Positions 51,536-60,139 of a stretch of DNA of 64,000 bases are shown piece after piece (position 1 is the stretch's first letter; each line of letters starts with the position of its first letter). The notes under the pieces were generated by a model, which saw only the letters and a program-made list of their open reading frames with translations, was not told the origin of the DNA and ran no database searches. The stretch is from JAGVSZ01 sp019137045. GTDB taxonomy: Bacteria; Pseudomonadota; Gammaproteobacteria; Burkholderiales; SG8-39. The position numbers and the translations under genes were made by a program. The stretch is taken from NCBI GenBank assembly GCA_046347635.1, contig JAXMFT010000014.1, forward strand, positions 1 to 64,000. The letters are read 5' to 3'.

Positions 51536-52714
51536 GTGCGTAGTGCAATCCGCGTGCTGTGCGCCGGCGCCGTCGCCGCCGGTCTCGTCTCCACCCCGGC
51601 GCTCGCCCAGCAGAAGCTGAAGATCGGCTTCATCACCACGCTGTCGGGCCCGCAGGGCGTGATCGGCGAGGACATGAAGAACTCGGTCGAGCTCGCGCTC
51701 GACGTCCTCAACCGCAAGGTCGGCGGCCTCGACACCGAGGTGATCTACGGCGACGACCAGGTGAAGCCCGACGTCGGCAAGCAGCTCGCCGACGAGATGC
51801 TGAAGAAGCACCAGGTCGACTTCGTCTCCGGCATCATCTGGTCGAACGTCATGCTCGCGGTCGCCCCGACGGTGACCGAGGCGGGCAAGCTGATGATCGG
51901 CACCAACGCCGGCCCGCACCAGCTCGCCGGCAAGGAGTGCAGCGAGCGCTTCTTCACCACCTCGTGGCAGAACGACCAGACGCCCGAGGCGATGGGCAAG
52001 TACATGAGCGACCAGGGCATCACCGACGTGTACGTCATGGCGCCCAACTACGCCGCCGGCAAGGACATGATCACCGGCTTCAAGCGCTACTTCAAGGGCA
52101 GGATCGTCGACGAGGTGTACACCAAGCTCGGGCAGGTCGACTACCAGGCCGAGATCAGCCAGCTGCGCGCGAAGAACCCGAAGGCTGTGTTCGTCTTCTT
52201 CCCCGGCGGCATGGGCATCCAGTTCATGCGCCAGTACGCGCAGGCCGGACTGCGGCAGACCACGCCGCTCTACTCCGTCTACACCGCCGACGAGCTGTCG
52301 CTGCCGGCGGTGAAGGACGCGGCGCTGGGGCAGTTCGAGACGCGCTTCTGGAGCCCGGACATCAAGGTGCCGGCGAGCGAGAAGTTCGTCGCCTACTACC
52401 GCAAGAAGTACGGCAAGACGCCCTCCTACTACGGCGCGCAGAGCTACGACGGCATCATGCTGATCGACTCCGCGGTGCGCGCGGTCAAGGGCAACCTGAA
52501 GGACCAGAAGGGCATGATCGCCGCGATGCGCAAGGCGAACTTCGACTCGGTGCGCGGCAAGTTCACCTACAACGTGAACCACTTCCCGATCGAGAACTTC
52601 TACCTGCTCAAGGTCGTGAAGGGGCCGGCCGACATCCCCGACATGGCGATCCAGAAGACGGTGTTCGAGAACCACAAGGACTCGTACTACAAGGAATGCA
52701 AGATGAAGTGGTGA
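51536..52714 (+). CDS. Branched-chain-type ABC transporter substrate-binding protein (LivK-like)
   Basis: A 392-residue periplasmic receptor; the GTG at 51536 has GAGGAGG seven bases upstream. A signal peptide ('VLCAGAVAAGLVSTPALAQ') precedes 'LKIGFITTLSGPQGVIGEDM', the type I receptor opening. 'VDFVSGIIWSNVMLAVAPTV', 'SERFFTTSWQNDQTPEAMGK' and 'YYGAQSYDGIMLIDSAVRAV' are typical of the aromatic-acid/branched-chain receptor clade. An ACMSD-type gene lies 125 bases upstream and the permease genes follow, so the ligand may be an aromatic or related acid rather than Leu/Ile/Val; this is inference. Confidence 0.92.
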   Translation: MRSAIRVLCAGAVAAGLVSTPALAQQKLKIGFITTLSGPQGVIGEDMKNSVELALDVLNRKVGGLDTEVIYGDDQVKPDVGKQLADEMLKKHQVDFVSGIIWSNVMLAVAPTVTEAGKLMIGTNAGPHQLAGKECSERFFTTSWQNDQTPEAMGKYMSDQGITDVYVMAPNYAAGKDMITGFKRYFKGRIVDEVYTKLGQVDYQAEISQLRAKNPKAVFVFFPGGMGIQFMRQYAQAGLRQTTPLYSVYTADELSLPAVKDAALGQFETRFWSPDIKVPASEKFVAYYRKKYGKTPSYYGAQSYDGIMLIDSAVRAVKGNLKDQKGMIAAMRKANFDSVRGKFTYNVNHFPIENFYLLKVVKGPADIPDMAIQKTVFENHKDSYYKECKMKW

Positions 52715-52740
52715 CGCTCCGCTCCGCGTGAGCGCGGCGA

Positions 52741-52768
52741 GGGGCGCGGCCGGGCCGCGCCCCTTTTT
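52741..52768 (+). terminator. Hairpin terminator/attenuator between receptor and permease genes
   Basis: GGGGCGCGGC (52741-52750) pairs with GCCGCGCCCC (52754-52763) around a 3-base loop, followed by TTTTT. It lies 26 bases after the receptor stop and 15 before livH. It probably lets only part of the transcripts into the permease genes, so the receptor is made in excess. Confidence 0.88.
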
Positions 52769-52777
52769 CGTTGTCCG

Positions 52778-53698
52778 ATGAACCTCGTCCTCCTCCTCGA
52801 GCAGGCGCTGAACGGGCTGCAGCTCGGGGTGATGCTGTTCCTGATGGCCGCCGGGCTGACGCTCGTGTTCGGCATCATGAACCTCGTCAACCTCGCCCAC
52901 GGGTCGCTGTACATGGTGGGCGCGTACCTGTCGGTGGCGCTGTTCGGCCTCACCGGCTCGTACCTGCTCGCGGTGCCGCTCGCGCTGCTCGGCACGCTGG
53001 CGGTCGGCATGATCGTGGAGCTCGTCGCGCTGCGCACGCTGTACGAGCGCGACCACCTCGACCAGGTGCTCGCCACCTTCGGCCTGATCCTGTTCTTCAA
53101 CGAGCTGGTGGCGATCCTGTGGGGCCGCGCCGCGCTCTACACGACGCTGCCCGCCTGGCTCACCGGCCAGATCGAGATCGTGAGCGGGCTCAACTACCCC
53201 GCCTACCGTGCCGCGATCATCGCGGTCGGCCTGGCGGTCGCGCTCGGGCTCTGGTACCTCGTGGCCCGCACCCGCCTCGGCATGCTGATCCGCGCGGGGG
53301 CCTCCAACCGCACCATGGTCGCCGCGCTCGGGGTGAACATCCGCCTGCTCTACACCGTCGTGTTCGGCTTCGGCGCGGCGCTCGCCGGCCTCGCCGGCCT
53401 CATGGCGGGCCCGCTGTACACCGTCCAGCCGGGCATGGGCGAGGACATCCTGATCGAGGTGTTCGTCGTCATCGTGATCGGGGGCATCGGTTCGATCCGC
53501 GGCGCGCTCGCCGGGGCGCTCATCGTCGGCATGGTGGACACGCTCGGGCGCGCGTTCCTCAAGCCGATCCTCGGCACGGTGCTGTCGCCGACCGCGGCCG
53601 AGGCCGCCGGGCCCGCGCTCGCCTCGATGCTCATCTACCTGCTGATGGCCGCGGTGCTCGCGGTGCGCCCGGCGGGACTCTTCCCCGCGCGCGGATAG
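52778..53698 (+). CDS. livH: Branched-chain-type ABC transporter permease LivH
   Basis: A 306-residue inner-membrane permease with about eight helices. 'LEQALNGLQLGVMLFLMAAG' and 'LTLVFGIMNLVNLAHGSLYM' are the classic LivH start. The ATPase-contact loop is around 'RAGASNRTMVAALGVNIRLL'. 'IEVFVVIVIGGIGSIRGALA' is the conserved C-terminal signature. It pairs with LivM to form the channel. The first five residues after the start overlap no other gene, and the frame is clear. Confidence 0.95.
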   Translation: MNLVLLLEQALNGLQLGVMLFLMAAGLTLVFGIMNLVNLAHGSLYMVGAYLSVALFGLTGSYLLAVPLALLGTLAVGMIVELVALRTLYERDHLDQVLATFGLILFFNELVAILWGRAALYTTLPAWLTGQIEIVSGLNYPAYRAAIIAVGLAVALGLWYLVARTRLGMLIRAGASNRTMVAALGVNIRLLYTVVFGFGAALAGLAGLMAGPLYTVQPGMGEDILIEVFVVIVIGGIGSIRGALAGALIVGMVDTLGRAFLKPILGTVLSPTAAEAAGPALASMLIYLLMAAVLAVRPAGLFPARG

Positions 53699-53704
53699 GC
53701 GCCG

Positions 53705-54649
53705 ATGCCCCGCCGCGGCCGCACCCTCACGATCGTCGCGCTGCTCGCGCTGCTCGCCGCGGTGCCGCCGCTCGCGGCGCTCGCCGGACAGCCCTTCTAC
53801 CTCGACCTCTTCCGCCGCGTCATGATCTTCGCGATCGCGGCGCTCAGCCTGAACTTCATCCTCGGCTACGGCGGCATGGTGTCGTTCGGCCACGCCGCCT
53901 ACCTCGGCATCGGCGCGTACGCGGTCGGCATCCTCGCCTACCACGGCGTGCACGACGGGTTCGCGCAGTTCGCGCTCGCGATCGGCGCCTCCGCGCTGGT
54001 CGCGCTCGTCATCGGCGCGATCTCGATCCGCACCAGCGGCCTGTACTTCATCATGATCACGCTCGCGTTCACGCAGATGCTGTTCTATCTCGGCATCTCG
54101 CTCGAGGAGTACGGCGGCGACGACGGCATGCGGCTCGCCGGCCGCTCGGTGTTCGCGGGGCTCCTCGACCTGCGCGACCCGATGCCGTTCTACTACTTCG
54201 TGTTCGCGATCCTGGTCGCCTGCCTCTACCTCGTGCACCGGCTGGTCAACTCGCGCTTCGGCATGGTGCTGCGCGCGTCGAAGTCGAACGAAGGCCGCAC
54301 GCGCTCGATCGGGTTCTCGCCCTACCCCTACCGGCTCGCCGCGTTCGTGATCGCCGGGGCGATGTGCGGGGTCGCGGGCGCGCTGTTCGTCAACCAGACC
54401 GCCTACCTCACGCCCGCGTTCATGAGCTGGACGCGCTCCGGCGAGATCATGTTCATGGTGATCCTGGGCGGCATGTCCACCCTGATCGGACCGGTGCTGG
54501 GCGCGGCCGGCCTGCTGCTGCTCGAGGACCTGCTGCAGGGCTGGACCGAGCACTGGCAGATCATCCTCGGGCCGATCCTGGTGCTGGTGGTGCTGTTCGC
54601 CAAGCGCGGCCTGGCGGGGCTGCTGCCCGGGGGCGGGCGCGATGAGTGA
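53705..54649 (+). CDS. livM: Branched-chain-type ABC transporter permease LivM
   Basis: A 314-residue membrane permease following livH by 6 bases. 'LSLNFILGYGGMVSFGHAAY' is the LivM signature. 'VLRASKSNEGRTRSIGFSPY' forms the EAA-like ATPase contact. 'FMVILGGMSTLIGPVLGAAG' is the conserved late segment. It ends with an 8-base overlap into livG, so the permease and ATPase genes are translationally coupled. Confidence 0.95.
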   Translation: MPRRGRTLTIVALLALLAAVPPLAALAGQPFYLDLFRRVMIFAIAALSLNFILGYGGMVSFGHAAYLGIGAYAVGILAYHGVHDGFAQFALAIGASALVALVIGAISIRTSGLYFIMITLAFTQMLFYLGISLEEYGGDDGMRLAGRSVFAGLLDLRDPMPFYYFVFAILVACLYLVHRLVNSRFGMVLRASKSNEGRTRSIGFSPYPYRLAAFVIAGAMCGVAGALFVNQTAYLTPAFMSWTRSGEIMFMVILGGMSTLIGPVLGAAGLLLLEDLLQGWTEHWQIILGPILVLVVLFAKRGLAGLLPGGGRDE

Positions 54650-55391
54650 GACCCTGCTCGCGGTCGAGGACCTGTACAAGGCGTTCGGCGCGCTCAAGGC
54701 GACCGACCACGTCACGCTCGAGGTGCGCGCCGGCGAGACGCACGCGATCATCGGCCCGAACGGCGCCGGCAAGACCACCCTGATCAGCCAGCTCTCGGGC
54801 ACGCTGCGGCCCGACTCCGGCCGCATCCGCTTCGGCGGCGAGGACATCACCCGCCTGTCGGCGCCCGCGCGCTCGCACAAGGGCCTCGCGCGCTCGTTCC
54901 AGATCACCAGCATCTACCGCGACTTCAGCGCGCTCGACAACGTGGCGCTCGCGGTGCAGGCGCACGCCGGCCACAGCTTCCGCTTCTGGCGCGACGCCCG
55001 CGGCGACGCCCGGCTGCGCGACCCGGCGCGCGCGATCCTCGACGAGGTCGGGCTCGGCGCGCGCGCGGGCGTGCTGGCGGCGAACCTCGCGCACGGCGAG
55101 CAGCGCCAGCTCGAGGTCGCGATGGTGCTCGCGACCCGGCCGCGCCTCATGCTGCTCGACGAGCCGGTGGCCGGCATGGGGGTGGAGGAGTCGCAGCGCA
55201 TGGTGCAGTTCCTCGCGCGCTTCAAGGGCCGGCAGACGATCGTCCTGGTCGAGCACGACATGGACGCGGTGTTCTCGCTCGCCGACCGCATCTCGGTGCT
55301 CGTGTACGGCCGCGTCATCGCCACCGGCACGCCGGCCGAGATCCGCGCCAACCCCGAGGTGCGCAACGCCTACCTGGGCGAGGAGGCCTGA
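54642..55391 (+). CDS. livG: Branched-chain-type ABC transporter ATP-binding protein LivG
   Basis: A 249-residue ATPase. Walker A is 'AIIGPNGAGKTTLISQLSG'. The ABC signature is degenerate: 'NLAHGEQRQLEVAMVLA' replaces the usual LSGGQ with LAHGE, as is normal in LivG. Walker B is 'RLMLLDEPVAGMG' and the switch histidine is in 'IVLVEHDMDAVFSLADRI'. It works with LivF on LivHM. Confidence 0.95.
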   Translation: MSETLLAVEDLYKAFGALKATDHVTLEVRAGETHAIIGPNGAGKTTLISQLSGTLRPDSGRIRFGGEDITRLSAPARSHKGLARSFQITSIYRDFSALDNVALAVQAHAGHSFRFWRDARGDARLRDPARAILDEVGLGARAGVLAANLAHGEQRQLEVAMVLATRPRLMLLDEPVAGMGVEESQRMVQFLARFKGRQTIVLVEHDMDAVFSLADRISVLVYGRVIATGTPAEIRANPEVRNAYLGEEA

Positions 55392-56092
55392 TGCTCGCGG
55401 TCGAGGCGCTCGAGGCGGCCTACGGCGTGAGCCAGGTGCTGTTCGGCGTCACGCTGCGCGTGCACGCCGGCGAGGTGGTGACGCTGCTCGGGCGCAACGG
55501 CATGGGCAAGACCACCACCGTGCGCGCGATCATGGGCATCATGCGGCCGAAGGCCGGCACGGTCTCGTTCGCGGGCCGGGCGCTCGCCGGGCTGCCGTCC
55601 TACCGCGTCGCGCGCGCCGGCCTCGGGCTGGTGCCCGAGGGCCGCCAGGTGTTCCCCAACCTCTCGGTGCGCGAGAACCTGGTCGCGACCGCCGCGAACC
55701 GCCAGGCGCAGGCCGATCCGTGGACGCTCGAGCGGGTGTTCGCGCTCTTTCCGCGCCTCGAGGAGCGGCGCGACAACATGGGCAACCAGCTCTCCGGCGG
55801 CGAGCAGCAGATGCTCGCGATCGCGCGCGCGCTCATGACCAACCCGCGCCTCCTCATCCTCGACGAGGCGACCGAGGGGCTCGCGCCGCTGATCCGCGCG
55901 GACATCTACCGCTCGATCGCGCAGATGAAGGCGTCCGGCCTCTCGATCCTCGTGATCGACAAGGACGTGAAGCAGATCACGCGCGTCGCCGACCGGCACT
56001 ACGTGCTGGAGAAGGGGCGCGTGGCGTGGAGCGGCAGCTCCGCCGACCTGGCGGGGAACGAGGACGTGCAGCGCCGCTATCTCGGCGTCTAG
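55391..56092 (+). CDS. livF: Branched-chain-type ABC transporter ATP-binding protein LivF
   Basis: A 233-residue ATPase starting on the last base of the livG stop. Walker A is 'VTLLGRNGMGKTTTVRAIMG', the signature is 'QLSGGEQQMLAIARALM', and Walker B is 'LLILDEATEGLAPLI'. 'GLVPEGRQVFPNLSVRENL' is a LivF hallmark. The H-loop histidine of the typical 'VEQ/VEH' element is replaced here by Lys in 'LVIDKDVKQITRVADRHYVL', as also seen in some LivF proteins ending in VEQ-like switches. Last gene of the transporter set; it converges on a glutamine-synthetase-like gene. Confidence 0.94.
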   Translation: MLAVEALEAAYGVSQVLFGVTLRVHAGEVVTLLGRNGMGKTTTVRAIMGIMRPKAGTVSFAGRALAGLPSYRVARAGLGLVPEGRQVFPNLSVRENLVATAANRQAQADPWTLERVFALFPRLEERRDNMGNQLSGGEQQMLAIARALMTNPRLLILDEATEGLAPLIRADIYRSIAQMKASGLSILVIDKDVKQITRVADRHYVLEKGRVAWSGSSADLAGNEDVQRRYLGV

Positions 56093-56156
56093 CGTCTCGG
56101 CCGCGGCGCGCCGCGGTCCGCGCCCCTCGCTCGCCCCCGCCCGCGCGGGAGCGGGC

Positions 56157-57593
56157 CTAGAACAGGTCGAAGTACTCCCGCTGCTCCCACTCCGAGACTT
56201 CGAGGTTGAAGCGCGCGAGCTCGGCGTCCTTGAGCCGGCAGTAGTAGTCCACGAACGCCCGACCGAGGCCCGCCCCGAGCACCGCGTCGGCGCGCAGCGC
56301 GGCGACCGCCTCGCCGAGCGTGCGCGGCAACGGCGCGCCGGTCGAATCGTAGGGCGTGTCGTCGGGCGGGCCGGGATCGAGCCGGCGCTCGAGACCGTCG
56401 AGCCCCGACCAGATCTGCGCGGCGAAGTAGAGATAGGGGTTCGCCGCCGGCTCGCCGGCGCGGTTCTCGATGCGCGTGCCCGGGTCGCCCGGCCCGCCGA
56501 TCACCCGCAGCATCGCGCCGCGGTTCTCGCGCCCCCAGATCGCGCGCTCGGGGGCGAGCGAGTGCGGGCGGTAGCGGCGGTAGCCGTTGATCGTCGGCGT
56601 GGAGAGCGCCGCGGCGCCGTGCGCGTGGGCGAGCAGCCCGGCGAGGAACCGCCGGCCGACCTCCGAGAGCGCGGCGCCCGCCTCCGCCGGGACGAAAGCG
56701 TTCGCGCCGTCTGAGGCGCGCTTGAGCGACTGGTGCAGGTGCCAGCCGCTCGACATCGCGTTCGGCAGGCGCGGGCGGCACATGAAGGTCGCGTGGTACC
56801 CGTGGCGCCGGCAGATCTGCTTCGCCGCCGCGCGGAAGAGCACCATCGCGTCGGCCGAGCCGATGCCCGGCAGCGCGCCGAGCGTGAACTCGATCTGGCT
56901 CGGGCCGTACTCGCACTCGATCGAGCGCAGCGGGAGCCCGAGCGCGGCGAGGTCGCGGCGCAGCAGCTCCGCCACCGGGTCGAGCAGGTCGTAGCGCTGC
57001 TCGGTCAGGTACTGGTAGCCCTGCGTGAGCAGCGCCACCTCGGGCGGCGGACCCGGCTGCCCCGCGTCCTCCGGGCGAGTCCTCGCGTCCAGCAGCCGGT
57101 ACACGTGGAACTCGATCTCGAGCCCGGCGAGGTACTCGAAGCCGTGCGCGGCGAGGCGCTCGAGCGCGCGCCGCGCCAGGGCGCGCGTGCCGAACGGCAC
57201 CGCGGCGCCGTCCGGGAACCACGGCTCGCACAGGAGCCACCCCGTTCCCGGCGACCACGGCAGCATGCGGAAGCTCAGCGGGTCGGCGACGATCAGCGCG
57301 TCGGCGCCCGCGTGCATCTCCGGCATGCCGAACCCGCCTCCGGGCGTGAACACGGGAAAGACGGTCTTGTGCGAGGTGTCTTTCGCGAACAGCGTGGTGG
57401 TGATGGTCACGCCCTCTTCGAGCGCGCGCGGCAGCTCCGCCGCGGTGATCGTCTTGCCGCGCAGCACGCCGTGCTGGTCGGGAAACGAGAAGCGCACCAC
57501 CTCGATCCCGCGCTGCCGCGCGTCCCGCGCGAGCTCGCGCGCGGCGGCGCGCTGCTCGGCGCTCCAGAGCCCGTGCCGCTCGACGAAGCTCAT
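56157..57593 (-). CDS. Glutamine synthetase family protein (type III-like amide/gamma-glutamyl ligase)
   Basis: A 478-residue ATP-dependent ligase with the GS fold. 'VVRFSFPDQHGVLRGKTIT' is the beta-grasp opening. 'EYLAGLEIEFHVYRLLDA' holds metal-binding glutamates and 'IECEYGPSQIEFTLGALPGI' the next pair. 'SSGWHLHQSL' carries the n2-metal histidine, and 'NRGAMLRVIGGPGDPGTRIE' and 'ENRAGEPAANPYLYFAAQIW' form the substrate-Arg and ATP regions. Its partner just upstream is a Rieske oxygenase, not nitrogen-regulation genes. GS-like ligases beside oxygenases in aniline and amine catabolism make gamma-glutamyl adducts, so a catabolic role is more likely than glutamine synthesis (inference). Confidence 0.9.
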   Translation of the reverse strand: MSFVERHGLWSAEQRAAARELARDARQRGIEVVRFSFPDQHGVLRGKTITAAELPRALEEGVTITTTLFAKDTSHKTVFPVFTPGGGFGMPEMHAGADALIVADPLSFRMLPWSPGTGWLLCEPWFPDGAAVPFGTRALARRALERLAAHGFEYLAGLEIEFHVYRLLDARTRPEDAGQPGPPPEVALLTQGYQYLTEQRYDLLDPVAELLRRDLAALGLPLRSIECEYGPSQIEFTLGALPGIGSADAMVLFRAAAKQICRRHGYHATFMCRPRLPNAMSSGWHLHQSLKRASDGANAFVPAEAGAALSEVGRRFLAGLLAHAHGAAALSTPTINGYRRYRPHSLAPERAIWGRENRGAMLRVIGGPGDPGTRIENRAGEPAANPYLYFAAQIWSGLDGLERRLDPGPPDDTPYDSTGAPLPRTLGEAVAALRADAVLGAGLGRAFVDYYCRLKDAELARFNLEVSEWEQREYFDLF

Positions 57594-57600
57594 GGCCGGC

Positions 57601-58944
57601 TCAGGCGGTCGCGACCGGCGCGAGCGGGTCGGGCAGCGCCGCCGCCCAGGGCGAGCCCGCGCGCCGCTCGCGGTCGCGCTCGCGCCAGTACGCCTGCCAC
57701 GCCTGCGCGGGGCCGAGGCCGTCCCCGGTGACCGGCCCGCGCACGCGCTCGGCCGCGGCCGCGTCGAGCGCCATCAGCGGCCGCTCGCCGCGCCCGGCGC
57801 GCTCGATCTCCTTGAGCAGCAGGCGCCGGTAGGCGACGATCACCCGGTCGGAGGTGCCGAGATACTCGCGCGTGCGGTCGTGGATGCGCCCCTGCGACTC
57901 GCACGCCCACTGGTCGTGAACGTTGATGTCGAAGCCCATCCCGGTGTAGGTGCGGCTGCGCTGCTCCGCGTCGTCGAACCCGTACTGGCTGGCGCGGTTG
58001 CGGACCGGCCGGTAGTCGGGCGGCGGGTAGGCGGCGATGCGCTGGCGGCGCATCTCGGCCTTGTCCACCGGCGCGTCGAACGCGGTGAAGATCGAGTACC
58101 AGTAGCAGCCGTAGTCGTCCACGGGCACGTGCCACTGGCTGATCGTCATGGTCGGCGAGAGCGGGATCACGAACGCCTGCGGGAACACGAGGTTGGTCAC
58201 GCGCACGTGCGTCTGGCGCGCGTCGATCCCGCGCAGCGCGAAGATGCGGTAGCCGTAGTCGGTCGTCTCGTGGTCGAGCCGCGGCCGGTGGTGCTCGCGC
58301 AGCACCCGCGTCATCGGCAGCGCGGAGCTCGCGGAGGCGGCGCGGAACTGGCGCCCGTAGTTCGCGCCCGGGTCCTCGTCCTCCGCGAACCGGTGCAGGA
58401 ACGAGGCGTGCGCCGGGTCGATGCCGACCTCGAGCGCCTGCACCCAGTTGCAGTCCCAGTAGCCCTTGAACGCGAACGTGTAGGCGTCGGGCGCGACGAA
58501 GCAGTCGAACGCCGGCAGCGCCGGCGGCGCGCCCTCGCCGAGGTACGCCCACAGGACGCCGCTGCGCTCCGCGACCGGGTACGCGGTCAGGCGCACCGAG
58601 TCGCACAGCCGGCTGCCCTCCGGCTCCGCCGGCGTCTCGAGGCAGCGCCCCGCGACGTCGAACAGCCACCCGTGGAACGGGCAGCGCAGCCCGCCGTCCT
58701 CGCACCGGCCGTACGCGAGGTCGGCGCGCCGGTGCGCGCACGCGCGCGCGAGCAGGCCGTGGCGGCCGCGCTCGTCGCGGAAGAGCACGAGGTCCTCGCC
58801 GAGCAGGCGCACCGCCTTCACCGGGCGCTCGCCGGCGAGCTCCTCGACGAGCGCCGCGGGCTGCCAGTAGCTGCGCAGCAGCCGTCCGCCCGCGGTGCCC
58901 GGCCCGACGCGGGTCATCAGCTCGTTCTGCTCGGCGGTGATCAT
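57601..58944 (-). CDS. Rieske non-heme iron oxygenase, alpha subunit (phthalate-type)
   Basis: A 447-residue aromatic ring-hydroxylating oxygenase. AGGAGG lies before the ATG at 58944. The Rieske [2Fe-2S] ligands are Cys69-x-His71 and Cys88-x2-His91 in 'RACAHRRADLAYGRCEDGGL' and 'RCPFHGW'. The mononuclear iron site is 'NWVQALEVGIDPAHASFLHR' (His179, His184). 'YWYSIFTAFDAPVDKAEMR' is frequent in the 3-chlorobenzoate/phthalate group, which usually uses a separate reductase. No reductase or ferredoxin gene is in the window. It precedes the GS-like gene by 7 bases on the same strand. Confidence 0.93.
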   Translation of the reverse strand: MITAEQNELMTRVGPGTAGGRLLRSYWQPAALVEELAGERPVKAVRLLGEDLVLFRDERGRHGLLARACAHRRADLAYGRCEDGGLRCPFHGWLFDVAGRCLETPAEPEGSRLCDSVRLTAYPVAERSGVLWAYLGEGAPPALPAFDCFVAPDAYTFAFKGYWDCNWVQALEVGIDPAHASFLHRFAEDEDPGANYGRQFRAASASSALPMTRVLREHHRPRLDHETTDYGYRIFALRGIDARQTHVRVTNLVFPQAFVIPLSPTMTISQWHVPVDDYGCYWYSIFTAFDAPVDKAEMRRQRIAAYPPPDYRPVRNRASQYGFDDAEQRSRTYTGMGFDINVHDQWACESQGRIHDRTREYLGTSDRVIVAYRRLLLKEIERAGRGERPLMALDAAAAERVRGPVTGDGLGPAQAWQAYWRERDRERRAGSPWAAALPDPLAPVATA

Positions 58945-59089
58945 CGGGGCCCTCCTCCTGCGCGAAACGGGCGAGGATACGACGCGCCCGCCGCCGCGTC
59001 GAGCACGCTCGCGCGCGGCGGCCCGCCGCGCAGCAGGCCGACGCGCCCGCGCGACCGCACGGCGCGCAACCCCGGTATCATCGGGCGCG

Positions 59090-59563
59090 ATGCGCCGTGC
59101 CGTCCCGCTCATGCTCGCCTGGATCCTCGCCCTCTTCGGCTGCGACGCGCGCATGAGCGAGCTCCAGCCGGGCGTCTCCACCGTCGCCGAGGTGAAGAGC
59201 ATCATGGGCCAGCCGACCTTCGAGTGGCAGGAGCCCGACGGCAGCGTCACCCTGGAGTTCCCGCGCGGCCCGTCCGGGTCGGTGACCTACATGGTCGACC
59301 TGCGGCCCGACGGCGTGCTGAAGGCCATCCGGCAGGTGCTGAGCGAGCGCTACTTCGCCAAGATCCAGCCCGGCCTCTCGCAGGACGAAGTGCGCAGGCT
59401 GATCGGCCGGCCGGCCGAGACGATGACCTTCCCGCTCAAGAAGGAGGAGGTCTGGTCGTGGAAGTTCGAGCAGGGCAGCGGCGAGATGTGGCACTTCCAC
59501 GCCCACTTCGACCTCGGCGGCAGGCTCGTCACCGCGACGCGCAACCGCGTCGAGGAGCCGTGA
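59090..59563 (+). CDS. BamE/SmpA-OmlA-like outer membrane lipoprotein
   Basis: A 157-residue lipoprotein from the ATG at 59090. Signal 'PLMLAWILALFG' ends at Cys18 (lipobox L-F-G-C). Two repeats of the SmpA/BamE-type fold are visible: 'LQPGVSTVAEVKSIMGQPTF' and 'IQPGLSQDEVRRLIGRPAET', each with the helix-helix then beta pattern. True BamE has one such unit; here there are two, so this may be a relative rather than BamE itself. It is followed 7 bases later by a secreted protein gene and is the last backbone operon before the integron. Confidence 0.87.
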   Translation: MRRAVPLMLAWILALFGCDARMSELQPGVSTVAEVKSIMGQPTFEWQEPDGSVTLEFPRGPSGSVTYMVDLRPDGVLKAIRQVLSERYFAKIQPGLSQDEVRRLIGRPAETMTFPLKKEEVWSWKFEQGSGEMWHFHAHFDLGGRLVTATRNRVEEP

Positions 59564-59570
59564 CGGCGTA

Positions 59571-60134
59571 ATGCGGCGGGCGCTGCGTCACCGCCTCGCG
59601 GCCGGCGCCGCCGCGGCGCTCGTCGCCGCCGCCGCGCTCGCCCAGGAGGAGCCCCGCACCTACGCGGTCCCCGGGCGCGGCACGATCACCCTGCAGGTGC
59701 CGGCCGACTGGTACGACGAGCCCAAGGTCGGGCCGAGCGGCATCCCGTCCATCCGCTTCTTCGACCGCGTCGAGTTCCCGCGCCGCTTCGACATGTCGGT
59801 GTCCATCCTGTGGACCCCGCCGGGCGCTTCGCCCTACGCCGGGAAGGAGAGCCTGCGCGGGCTCGTGCAGAAGGCCGCCGAGGACGTCGCGCCCGGCGCC
59901 GCCGAGCGCGAGCTCCCCCTGCGGGAAATCCAGGTGGAGGGCGGGAGCGGGTTCCTCTTCGAGGCCACGGCGAAGGCGCCGCGCGACGGCGACCCCGCCC
60001 ACCTCATCCGCGGCGCGCTCGCCGCCGGCGACGTGACCTTCACCTTCACCATCCTCACCGCCGAGCCGAAGAGCCCGGCGGCCGTGTACGCGGTCGAGAT
60101 GCTGCGCGGCGCGAAGCGCGAGGCGGCGCAGTAG
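59571..60134 (+). CDS. Secreted protein of unknown function
   Basis: A 187-residue exported protein. Residues 1-24 are a signal peptide rich in Ala. The mature part 'RTYAVPGRGTITLQVPADWY' and 'IPSIRFFDRVEFPRRFDMSV' looks like a small beta-rich domain of the type found in many uncharacterised periplasmic proteins. There are no cysteines in the mature part. It is 7 bases from the lipoprotein gene and ends 5 bases before the end of the convergent intI, so it marks the left boundary of the integron platform. No function can be assigned. Confidence 0.8.
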   Translation: MRRALRHRLAAGAAAALVAAAALAQEEPRTYAVPGRGTITLQVPADWYDEPKVGPSGIPSIRFFDRVEFPRRFDMSVSILWTPPGASPYAGKESLRGLVQKAAEDVAPGAAERELPLREIQVEGGSGFLFEATAKAPRDGDPAHLIRGALAAGDVTFTFTILTAEPKSPAAVYAVEMLRGAKREAAQ

Positions 60135-60139
60135 CCGGC

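Noticed and set aside
51287..54913. 1208-codon minus-strand open frame opposite the Liv genes
   Set aside because: It is made of charged low-complexity residues and lies fully antisense to four clear transporter genes.
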